From NCBI GenBank assembly GCA_945905295.1, contig CAMDPX010000058.1, positions 1 through 33,693 of the forward strand: a stretch of 33,693 nt of DNA. Direction: 5' to 3'. Below are positions 23,708 to 31,135 of this stretch, one piece after another (positions within the stretch are counted from its first letter, which is position 1; each line of letters starts with the position of its first letter). The position numbers and the translations under genes are program-made. A model generated the notes under the pieces. The model was given only the letters and a program-made list of their open reading frames with translations. It ran no database searches and was not told the origin of the DNA. Source of the DNA: Planctomyces sp. SH-PL62 (GTDB lineage Bacteria > Planctomycetota > Planctomycetia > Planctomycetales > Planctomycetaceae).

Positions 23708-25162
23708 ATGATCGTTGCTCCCGCGTTTACGGCGGTGCCTCGCGCTCGGTTGTCGGGATTGCCGACGGATCGCGAAAGCCCTGTGGCGCACCTCGTTGGC
23801 ATCTGCGGTTCGGGCATGAAGGCATTGGCCGAAATGCTCAGCGGACTGGGCTGGACCATCTCTGGCTCGGATTTGCAGCCCCCTCCCGACAGCTTGGAGA
23901 TGCTTGGCCGCAAAGGTTTCCAAGTGCATTGTGGACACGCCGCGGACTTTGTGCCGGGTGATGCGGACCTGCTGATTTACAGTCCGGCCATCGCCGCTTT
24001 TAACCCGGAACGAGTCCGGGCCGAGCAACTGGGCATTCCGCAGTGGTCGTTCAACGAACTGCTCGGCGAGCTGATGAAGACGCGCATCGGCGTCTCGATC
24101 GCGGGGACTCACGGCAAGAGCACGACGACGGCGATGGTCGCGTCTGTGCTGCGCGATGCGGGGTTGTCGCCGAGTGCGGTGATCGGGGCAGAACTCGTCT
24201 CCAGTGGAGTCTCCGGCTGGGCGGGCGAGAGCCAGTTGTTCGTCGTGGAGAGCTGCGAGTACCAGAAGAATTTTCTGACTCTATCGCCGACACACGCCGT
24301 GATGACGGGCATCGAGGCGGACCATTTCGACTGTTTCCGCAATCTGCTCGAGACGCGTGAAGCGTTTGCCGAGTTCGCCAGTCGATTGCCGTCGGACGGG
24401 CATCTGATCATTCGGGGCGATTGCGAGTCGACTCGTGTCGCGGCGGCGTCGAGCCTCGCCCAAATCGAGACGTTTTCTTTGCGAGACTGCTCGGATTGGT
24501 GGGCGGCGGATCTGCGGCCGACTTCGGACGGCTTGCACTTCCGCGTCTTCTACGGCGATCGGTTCTTCACCGAGGTCAGCTTGCGAGTTCCCGGCCGGCA
24601 CAATGTTTTGAATGCGATCGCGGCGGTGGCGATGTGCCATCATCTCGGAGTTTCGGCCAGCGCGGTGCGGGAAGGACTGAGCGACTTTCGCGGGACAAAG
24701 CGGCGGTTTGAAGTGCTGGGATCGTGGAATGGCGTGACGCTGATCGACGACTACGCTCATCATCCGACGGCGGTGAAGGCGACGTTGCAGACGGCTCGCG
24801 AGCAGTTCCCCGGCCGGCGGTTGCTGTGCGCGTTTCAGCCGCACCAGGAATCTCGCACGCGGGCATTGCTGGAGGACTTCGCGGAGAGCTTTGGGGGTGC
24901 CGACGAACTGTTCCTCGCGCCGATCTTCATGGCTCGCGAAGAAGGCTCGGCCACAGCCGAGCAAACGAACGCGGAACTGGCCGAACTCATCGCCTCTCGC
25001 GGCCAAGCGGTGCGCTTGTTGCCGTCGCTTGACCGGCTGATGGACGAACTAGACGATGCCGCCCGCCCTGGAGACGTGCTAATGACCATGGGGGCTGGCG
25101 ACATCAATCGGATTCAGCATGAGCTTACTCGAAGACTTCAGCGACATTCTGCAACACGATAA
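23708..25162 (+). CDS. murC: UDP-N-acetylmuramate--L-alanine ligase
   Basis: A 484-residue cytoplasmic Mur ligase that adds L-Ala to UDP-MurNAc in peptidoglycan synthesis. N-terminal Rossmann-like motif LVGICGSGMKALAEML at about 29-44, with SGSDLQ after it. The ATP P-loop is GTHGKSTTT at 133-141, with Ser where Thr is more common. The central domain has ESCEYQKNFL and IEADHFD, and the C-terminal domain has DDYAHHPTAV, FQPHQESRTR and TMGAGDI. All are MurC hallmarks; Mpl is a related alternative, but the MurB neighbour favours MurC. The start follows AAGGAAAG. The 3' end overlaps murB by 44 bp in another frame. No other division-cluster genes are in view. Confidence 0.92.
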   Translation: MIVAPAFTAVPRARLSGLPTDRESPVAHLVGICGSGMKALAEMLSGLGWTISGSDLQPPPDSLEMLGRKGFQVHCGHAADFVPGDADLLIYSPAIAAFNPERVRAEQLGIPQWSFNELLGELMKTRIGVSIAGTHGKSTTTAMVASVLRDAGLSPSAVIGAELVSSGVSGWAGESQLFVVESCEYQKNFLTLSPTHAVMTGIEADHFDCFRNLLETREAFAEFASRLPSDGHLIIRGDCESTRVAAASSLAQIETFSLRDCSDWWAADLRPTSDGLHFRVFYGDRFFTEVSLRVPGRHNVLNAIAAVAMCHHLGVSASAVREGLSDFRGTKRRFEVLGSWNGVTLIDDYAHHPTAVKATLQTAREQFPGRRLLCAFQPHQESRTRALLEDFAESFGGADELFLAPIFMAREEGSATAEQTNAELAELIASRGQAVRLLPSLDRLMDELDDAARPGDVLMTMGAGDINRIQHELTRRLQRHSATR

Positions 25163-25997
25163 GCCGCTGGCCCCGCTCACATGGATGAACCTTGGCGGCC
25201 CCGCTCAATTCTTTCTTGAGCCGCGCGATCAGGGCGAACTGCAACGTCTTGTCGTCTGCTGCCACGAGAACGGCCTTCCGATCCATGTCCTGGGGGGCGG
25301 TTCCAACCTGCTGATTCGAGGTGAGGGAGTCAGTGGCGCGGTCATCCGGTTGGCAAATGCCAGCTTCGCCGAGTTGACCGTCGATGGCACGACGCTGCGA
25401 GCCGGTTCCGGAGCATTGCTCTCGCAGGCGATTTCGATCAGCGTCCGTGCTGGTCTGGCGGGGCTGGAAGTCTTGGCCGGGATTCCCGGCACAGTCGGGG
25501 GAGCCCTCAAAGGGAACGCTGGCGGCCGATCGGGTGAGATTTCCGAAACGGCTTGCTCCGTCACGACGATGACGGCCAAAGGGGAGATCGTCACCCGCAC
25601 CGGGGACGACCTGAGCTTCGCCTATCGGTCCAGCAACATCGCCGAGCCTTTGATTTTGGAAGGGACATTCCAACTTCGTCCGGATGATCCGGACGACATC
25701 ACGACCCGGATGCGAAAGCTCTGGATCATGAAGAAGGCAACCCAGCCGCTGTCGGATCAGTCGGCCGGCTGCATCTTCAAAAACCCGCGCGGCCAGAGCG
25801 CCGGGGCGTTGATCGACCAGGCGGGTCTCAAAGGCACCCGCCTCGGTGGTGCCGAGATCTCCGACCGCCACGCCAACTTTGTCGTCACTCACGACGGCTG
25901 CAAGTCGGACGACGTGCTGCGGCTGATCGACTTGGTCCGCTCCAAGATCGCCGAGCAGTTCGGTGTCGACTTGGAGCTGGAGATTCAGGTCTGGTAG
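25119..25997 (+). CDS. murB: UDP-N-acetylenolpyruvoylglucosamine reductase
   Basis: A 292-residue FAD enzyme that reduces UDP-GlcNAc-enolpyruvate to UDP-MurNAc, the substrate of MurC. TWMNLGGPAQFF and LGGGSNLL (about 58-65) bind FAD; GIPGTVGGAL (about 121-130), the catalytic Arg in AYRSSN (Arg170) and the C-terminal Glu (about 289) are in place. The proton donor sits in AGCIFKNP, so it is Cys218 where most studied MurB proteins have Ser. The start lies 44 bp inside murC with only a weak ribosome site, which suggests translational coupling. In the pathway MurB acts just before MurC, although the gene order is reversed. Confidence 0.92.
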   Translation: MSLLEDFSDILQHDKPLAPLTWMNLGGPAQFFLEPRDQGELQRLVVCCHENGLPIHVLGGGSNLLIRGEGVSGAVIRLANASFAELTVDGTTLRAGSGALLSQAISISVRAGLAGLEVLAGIPGTVGGALKGNAGGRSGEISETACSVTTMTAKGEIVTRTGDDLSFAYRSSNIAEPLILEGTFQLRPDDPDDITTRMRKLWIMKKATQPLSDQSAGCIFKNPRGQSAGALIDQAGLKGTRLGGAEISDRHANFVVTHDGCKSDDVLRLIDLVRSKIAEQFGVDLELEIQVW

Positions 25998-26419
25998 CGC
26001 CGTCGTAGCCTGACTCTCCGAGTCGGGAGCCTTCGACGCCGAGCTGAAGCGACCGATCTAGTAGCGTTGCTGTCTCGTGTGCTACACGTCCCGCTGCAAG
26101 CGCTCAACTCGTCACTTTGCTTAAAAGTCATCGCCTGAAGAGGAATTCATGCGATGCGACAGGTTTCCTCAATTGTCCCGACCCATCCTGCCGTTATGGT
26201 TCTTGCGGCGATGCTTTCACAACACGTCTTCCTAGCATCCCAGATCAACTCGCCGCTGGACCTTCCCATCACCAACGACGTTGATCGCCACACCCACTGC
26301 CGAAGTGGTCTGGCTTCCAGAGCAACTTGCTCTGGGGCGAATGATTCGATCCTCCTACGGCGGTTCGTGCGTGTACCAACTCCAACCGAGTCTGCTCCGG
26401 CAGTCTCGCGAGGTGTGAC
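25998..26419. other. Intergenic region, mostly empty
   Basis: No convincing gene in about 420 bases between murB and the acyl-CoA ligase gene. It contains the hairpin at 26003-26029. An ATG at 26149 preceded by AGAGGA opens a 28-codon frame, which could be a leader peptide but has no recognisable content. A longer frame from 26154 runs into the ligase gene and looks like chance. GAGGTG before 26420 is the ligase ribosome site. Confidence 0.45.
26003..26029. repeat. TCGTAGCC hairpin monomer
   Basis: TCGTAGCC at 26003-26010 is followed by the stem TGACTC/GAGTCG around TCC, then GGGAG. Order and spacing match the monomers at 3092 and (inverted) 3163. It starts just after the murB stop codon (25995-25997). 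No T-run follows. Confidence 0.6.
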
Positions 26420-28285
26420 ATGCAAACCCTTGTTCCCGACACGGTCGGCCTGAAACCGGCCATTGAACGCCCCATCGACTTTGCCGCCCCTGTGACACAG
26501 TGGCATGGCATCGTGTCGAACAAGTTCAGCACAGAGCCGCCTCTGCCGACGAAGCCTTGGTTGGCTCATTATCCGGCAAAGGTGTCGGCGACGCTCAGCT
26601 ATCCCGACTTTCCGGCGTGGGGATTTCTCGCCAACACGGCGGCGACGTACCCGGATCGCATCGCGTGTCATTATTACAAGCAGCATTTGACGTTCGCCGA
26701 GGTTGCCGAGCAGGCTCGGCGAGTGGCCGCGATGCTCGTGAAATACGGCGTCCGGCCGGGAGACCGCGTCGGCATCCTGCTGCCGAATATGCCGGAGTAC
26801 ATCTCGGCCATCAATGGCGTCTGGATGGCGGGTGCGATTGCCGTTGCCCTCAGTCCGCTGAGCGTGCCCAGCGAGATCGAAAACATCCTCACGGCGACCG
26901 ACTGCCGCACGGTGATCTCGTTGGACCTGCTGGCTCCGCTGGTGCTCAAGGGAAACTACAAGCCCCGGCACATCATCTTCACGACCCTGCAAGACCGGCT
27001 GCCCGGTTGGATGCGGTTGGGATACGCCTTCGCACGGATGCGTCGATTGGGATTCTGGCCTCCCGTGGATGGTCCGAATCAACACGACTTCCATGATGAA
27101 CTCGCTCAGTGCCGACCGCTTCTCCAACCGGTCGTGCCGGCGTCCCTTTCTGACGCGGCATATATTCTGCCCACGGGAGGGACGACCGGCGCGCCGAAGG
27201 CGGTCACTCTCAGCCATCGCAATCTGGTGGCGAACACCTGGCAACTCGTCGCCTGGGCCGAGGGAGAAGTTGCTCAACACACCAGTCTCTCTGTCGCGCC
27301 GTTCTTCCATAGTTTCGGCCTGGTCGGCAATCTGCTCTGCGGGACGGCGCTGGCCACCACGCAGATTCTGCTGCACAGGTTCATCCCGCGCGTGGTCGTG
27401 CAATTGATCGAGCAGCACGAACCGTCCACTTTCAGTGCGGTGCCGGCGATGCTGGCTTCGCTCAACGAGATCTTCCGACACAAGCCGCTGCGAACGCGCA
27501 AGCTCCAGCACGTCCAAGTCGGCGGTGCTCCGCTGGACCCCAAGCTGGCCGAGGAATTTACGCGGCACACCGGTGCGGAAGTCGTCGAAGGCTACGGACT
27601 CAGCGAGTGCAGCCCGTGCGTGACGGCTGGCCCGCTGAGTGGCAATGCTCGCAGCGGCACGATCGGTCTGCCGTTGCCGGACACCAACGTGAAGATCGTC
27701 GACTCCGAAACCGGCGAACGCACGCTGTCGAACGGCGAAGTGGGCGAGCTGGTCGTTCAAGGTCCGCAGGTCATGCTCGGCTATTGGAACAACCCGGCCG
27801 CGACTGCTCAGGTCATTCGCAACGGATGGCTGCACACCGGGGACTTGGCGACGATCGACAGCGATGGGTTCTTAAAGATCGTCGATCGCAAGAAAGATCT
27901 CATCATCACCTCCGGCTTCAACGTGTATCCGTGCGATGTCGAGCTGATCCTCCGCCGTTTCCCTGGTGTTGTCGATGCCGCCGTCGTCGGAGTCCCGAAT
28001 CCAAACTTCGGCGAGCTGGTCAAAGCGGTGCTCGTGTGGAAGTCGGACGCCCGCTTCGACCGTCGGACGTTCGATGCGTACTGCAAAGAAAACCTCGCTG
28101 CCCACAAGCGGCCAAAGATTGTCGAGGTTCAGACCGACGATCTGCCGCGCAATTTCTTGGGCAAAGTCTTGCGTCGCCAATTGCGCGAACCCGCGCCCAC
28201 GAATCCACCACCAGTCACGTCAATCACTCACACCTCTCCTGCGCAGCGACGTGAAGAAGCCCTTGTCGCCACGCTGCGCGAATGA
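26420..28285 (+). CDS. AMP-dependent acyl-CoA synthetase (fatty acid--CoA ligase-like)
   Basis: A 621-residue ANL-superfamily adenylating enzyme. The phosphate loop is PTGGTTGAPK at 251-260, followed by VAPFFHSFG, VEGYGLSECSP, GWLHTGDLA, the hinge DRKKDLIITSGFNVYP, and the C-terminal catalytic Lys in NFLGKVLRRQL. These motifs and the length suit a medium- or long-chain fatty acid--CoA ligase: ATP activates the carboxylate to acyl-AMP, then CoA is loaded. An aryl or other carboxylate substrate is possible. The start ATG has GAGGTG four bases upstream. Its stop overlaps the next start as ATGA at 28282-28285, so the two genes are surely co-transcribed. A proline/threonine-rich tail after the last motif has no clear role. 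Confidence 0.87.
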   Translation: MQTLVPDTVGLKPAIERPIDFAAPVTQWHGIVSNKFSTEPPLPTKPWLAHYPAKVSATLSYPDFPAWGFLANTAATYPDRIACHYYKQHLTFAEVAEQARRVAAMLVKYGVRPGDRVGILLPNMPEYISAINGVWMAGAIAVALSPLSVPSEIENILTATDCRTVISLDLLAPLVLKGNYKPRHIIFTTLQDRLPGWMRLGYAFARMRRLGFWPPVDGPNQHDFHDELAQCRPLLQPVVPASLSDAAYILPTGGTTGAPKAVTLSHRNLVANTWQLVAWAEGEVAQHTSLSVAPFFHSFGLVGNLLCGTALATTQILLHRFIPRVVVQLIEQHEPSTFSAVPAMLASLNEIFRHKPLRTRKLQHVQVGGAPLDPKLAEEFTRHTGAEVVEGYGLSECSPCVTAGPLSGNARSGTIGLPLPDTNVKIVDSETGERTLSNGEVGELVVQGPQVMLGYWNNPAATAQVIRNGWLHTGDLATIDSDGFLKIVDRKKDLIITSGFNVYPCDVELILRRFPGVVDAAVVGVPNPNFGELVKAVLVWKSDARFDRRTFDAYCKENLAAHKRPKIVEVQTDDLPRNFLGKVLRRQLREPAPTNPPPVTSITHTSPAQRREEALVATLRE

Positions 28286-30108
28286 ATCGAACAGTCATGC
28301 TGACACGATCCCAGTTCCCTGCGTTCGGACGCAACTCTGGCGAGTTGACTCGCTGGCGGGATCGTTCTTCCGGCTCGCGCGACGACTTGCCGAGTCGCAA
28401 TCTCGCCACGCAGCCAGACGAGTTGCATGCCAGCCTCTCGGACTTGTATGCGCACCAGGCGCGCTGGTTGTTCGCGTCGCCGCGTGACCGCATCGAGTTG
28501 CTCGAACGCTGCATCACGACCATTGCCGAGTCCGCTCGCAACTGGGTCGATGTCGCCTGCGAGATCAAACACATTCCGTCCGACAACCCCTGCCGCGCTG
28601 AAGAGGTTCTCGCCGGCCCGGTCATCGCGCTGCGTTACCTTCGGCTCTTGCTCCGCAAAATGAATGCGCTCGACAACGGCAGTCCCAATCCGCTGCCGGG
28701 ACGGCTTGCCCAAACTTCCGATGGACGCTGGCAAGTCCCCGTCCTGCCGATCACCCGCGACCTGTTTGATCCGGTCTGCTTCGTGAACTTCCAAGCCCAC
28801 GTTCGCCTGAAATCGGGACTGTGCGAAGACGGCGCGATCGCCGCCACGCTGCCAATGGACAACCGGCTGCCCACGACCAGCTTGGTTCTAGGAGCCGGCA
28901 ACGTGACCGGCATTTTGGCTGCGGATGTGCTCGGAAAGATCTTTCAAGACCAACACGTCGTGCTCTTGAAGCTGCATCCGCTGACCGATCCACTGCGTCC
29001 GATTTTTGAACACGCCTTCTCGCCGTTGATTGAAGCTGGCTGCTTGCGAATCGTCTCCGGGGATGCCGCCTTCGGTTCACGAGCCATTGAGCACGACTTC
29101 GTCGACGCCGTTCACATCACTGGTTCGGTCGCCGCTCACGAAGCGATCGTTTGGGGAGCCGATCCCGCCGCGCGCAAACGCTCCGGGGAACCGCTGCTCG
29201 ACAAGCCGGTCACCAGCGAACTCGGCAACGTCACGCCGTGGATCATCGTGCCAGGTCACTACTCTTCGATGCAGCTTCAAGCTCAAGCCGAGAATGTCGC
29301 CGCCTCAATCGTCAACAACGCGGGCTTCAACTGCCTGGCGACACGCGTGCTGGTCACCTGGAAACACTGGCCGCAACGGGAGGACTTCTTGTCGCGTCTG
29401 CAGGTGATCCTCAGCCGGTTGCCGCGCCGAGTTGCCTACTACCCCGGTGCGCTCGATCGTTTTGAACGCTTCACAGGTTGCCCTTTCAACGGTGACGAGT
29501 CAGACCAACCCACAGCGGGCACCCGCCGCGATCTGCCGCAGCTTCCGTGGACTCTGTTCCGCGACGTGAATCCAGCCGACTCGCCGCTGTTCTGCCGCGA
29601 GGAATCGTTCGTCCCGGTCTGTGCCGAGATGCCGCTCGATGCCGCCGACGAGTTCAGCTTTCTCGGCCAGGCCACGGACTTCGTCAACGATGAGTTGTGG
29701 GGCACGCTCTGCGCGACGCTCACGGTCCCTTCGGCGTTTCGACATTCGGAACGGGGTCGCTTCGAGTTTCAAGCCGCGATCAACCGCTTGCGATACGGCA
29801 CGGTCTGCATCAATCAATGGCCGGGGATCGCGTTCGCTCTGCTGACTCTGCCGTGGGGCGGACATCCCAGCGGCACGATCTTCAATCCACAAAGTGGACT
29901 CGGCTGGGTTCACAATACGTTCGGCCTGCAATTCATCGAAAACACGGTCCTCGAAGGCCCGCTCGTCGTCGTTCCGAAACCAATTTGGACCCCCGGCCAT
30001 CGTCAGGCGGAGTCCATCGCTTGGAACCTTTTCAATCTCTATCACCAACCGTCGCTCCGCCACGTCGGCGAGCTGACCTATGCCGCCTTCGCGGCGTTGT
30101 TCAAGTAA
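28282..30108 (+). CDS. Aldehyde dehydrogenase-superfamily protein
   Basis: A 608-residue protein, longer than the usual 480-500 owing to an N-terminal extension of roughly 60 residues. ALDH-like features: the Rossmann segment LVLGAGNVTGI (about 201-211), VVLLKLHPLTDPL (about 226-238), HITGS (278-282), a Glu in TSELGNVTPW (Glu313) and the nucleophilic Cys in NNAGFNCLATR (Cys351). Both catalytic residues are therefore present, although the motifs are divergent from classical ALDHs. It could oxidise an aldehyde or, given the acyl-CoA ligase in front, reduce acyl-CoA to aldehyde. The start overlaps the ligase stop (ATGA), and the SDR gene begins 15 bp after its end. Confidence 0.8.
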   Translation: MNRTVMLTRSQFPAFGRNSGELTRWRDRSSGSRDDLPSRNLATQPDELHASLSDLYAHQARWLFASPRDRIELLERCITTIAESARNWVDVACEIKHIPSDNPCRAEEVLAGPVIALRYLRLLLRKMNALDNGSPNPLPGRLAQTSDGRWQVPVLPITRDLFDPVCFVNFQAHVRLKSGLCEDGAIAATLPMDNRLPTTSLVLGAGNVTGILAADVLGKIFQDQHVVLLKLHPLTDPLRPIFEHAFSPLIEAGCLRIVSGDAAFGSRAIEHDFVDAVHITGSVAAHEAIVWGADPAARKRSGEPLLDKPVTSELGNVTPWIIVPGHYSSMQLQAQAENVAASIVNNAGFNCLATRVLVTWKHWPQREDFLSRLQVILSRLPRRVAYYPGALDRFERFTGCPFNGDESDQPTAGTRRDLPQLPWTLFRDVNPADSPLFCREESFVPVCAEMPLDAADEFSFLGQATDFVNDELWGTLCATLTVPSAFRHSERGRFEFQAAINRLRYGTVCINQWPGIAFALLTLPWGGHPSGTIFNPQSGLGWVHNTFGLQFIENTVLEGPLVVVPKPIWTPGHRQAESIAWNLFNLYHQPSLRHVGELTYAAFAALFK

Positions 30109-30123
30109 CTTGGGAATGCAGCC

Positions 30124-31005
30124 ATGACGCAGCTTAAAGACAAACGAGTTCTGATTACCGGCTCCGGCCACGGCCTCGGTCGTGAATTGGCCAAGACCTT
30201 CGCCAAAGCCGGATGCGAGATCATCGTCACCGACCGCGAAGCGGATCGAGTCGCTGAAACAGTCGCCTCGCTGACGAAGTCCAACTTGCGCGCCTTCGGT
30301 TACGTGATGGACGTGACCAACGCCGCGAGCGTCCAAGACGTCCACGAACACGTCCTCTCCGAGCACGGTCCGATCGACATCCTGATCAACAACGCCGGCA
30401 TCGTCAGCGGCGGCACCTTCGAGAATGTGACGCTCGAACGTCATAAGGCGATCTTCGAGGTCAACTGCCTCGGCCCCGTCACCGTCACGCACACGCTGCT
30501 GCCGGAACTGCTCGCTCGGCCGGAAGCGCACATCGTCAACATCGCCAGCGCATCGGCCTTGCTGCCGCTGCCGTTCGCCGCGACGTACGCCGCCAGCAAA
30601 TGGGCGGTGCTGGGATTTTCGGAATCACTGCTGGCCGAGTTGCGGCTCACCGGCCACGGTCATGTTCATGTCACAACCGTCTGTCCCGGTTACATCGCAA
30701 CCGGCATGTTTACCGGTACCAAGACTCCGTTTCTGATGCCCATGCTGACCCCCGGCATTCTTGCCGAACGGATCGTCCGTGCCGTGAAATCCAATTGCGA
30801 ATTGCTGCAAACGCCCTGGCAGGTGAAATTCCTGCCGTTCATCACCACTCTTTTGCCCCGTCCCGTGCAACGCTGGCTGGGAGTCAAGCTCGGCGTCCTC
30901 ACCGGAATGCAGACGTGGCAAGGCATGGCCGAACCGCCACGATTCGCGAAGCCCACGCTCCAACCCTTAGCGTCGGATTCCGTGCCACGAGTGCTCAGCA
31001 AGTAG
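30124..31005 (+). CDS. Short-chain dehydrogenase/reductase
   Basis: A 293-residue classical SDR: NAD(P)-binding TGSGHGLG at 12-19, a TDREAD segment after the second strand, NNAG at 89-92, catalytic Ser at about 142-144 and YAASK at 155-159. After the core, a C-terminal part with hydrophobic stretches (FLMPMLTPGILAERIV and VKFLPFITTLLPRPVQ) suggests membrane association or lipid-like substrates. It is the third gene of the cassette with the acyl-CoA ligase and the ALDH-like protein, so a ketone/alcohol or aldehyde/alcohol step on a fatty substrate is likely but not shown. The ribosome site is weak (GGGAATG), in line with translation coupled to the gene before. Confidence 0.88.
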   Translation: MTQLKDKRVLITGSGHGLGRELAKTFAKAGCEIIVTDREADRVAETVASLTKSNLRAFGYVMDVTNAASVQDVHEHVLSEHGPIDILINNAGIVSGGTFENVTLERHKAIFEVNCLGPVTVTHTLLPELLARPEAHIVNIASASALLPLPFAATYAASKWAVLGFSESLLAELRLTGHGHVHVTTVCPGYIATGMFTGTKTPFLMPMLTPGILAERIVRAVKSNCELLQTPWQVKFLPFITTLLPRPVQRWLGVKLGVLTGMQTWQGMAEPPRFAKPTLQPLASDSVPRVLSK

Positions 31006-31016
31006 TTCGAAGAAGC

Positions 31017-31033
31017 GCGGTGCCTGACCCCTG
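31017..31033. repeat. Solo copy of the GGTGCCTGACCCC repeat end
   Basis: GCGGTGCCTGACCCCTG is identical to the reverse complement of 15156-15172, the outer left end of the palindrome at 15158-15255. No partner arm was seen nearby. It follows the SDR stop codon by 11 bp. Confidence 0.7.
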
Positions 31034-31089
31034 TTTGTAGACGCTCAGGAGTCCCCGCCGTGAGATGCTGCGAACCCTCCGAAGTTCGT

Positions 31090-31129
31090 TACCATGCGAC
31101 CGCATGGTAGAGGTTCCTCCGGAGGTGAT
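31090..31129 (+). promoter_or_regulatory. Short palindrome and strong ribosome site before the cytochrome gene
   Basis: TACCATGC (31090-31097) and GCATGGTA (31102-31109) form a perfect 8-bp stem with a 4-nt loop. It is followed by GGAGGTGAT at 31121-31129, the strongest ribosome site in the window, seven bases before the ATG at 31136. The palindrome could be an operator or a leader hairpin. An upstream in-frame ATG at 31094 lies inside it and would bypass the signal peptide. Confidence 0.5.
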
Positions 31130-31135
31130 TTCGTG

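Noticed and set aside
26154-26453. 99-codon plus-strand frame before the acyl-CoA ligase
   Set aside because: It overlaps the ligase start, has no recognisable features, and its composition looks like chance.
26147-27835. Minus-strand frame of 562 codons opposite the acyl-CoA ligase
   Set aside because: Antisense to a gene with complete ANL motifs; no domain signal.
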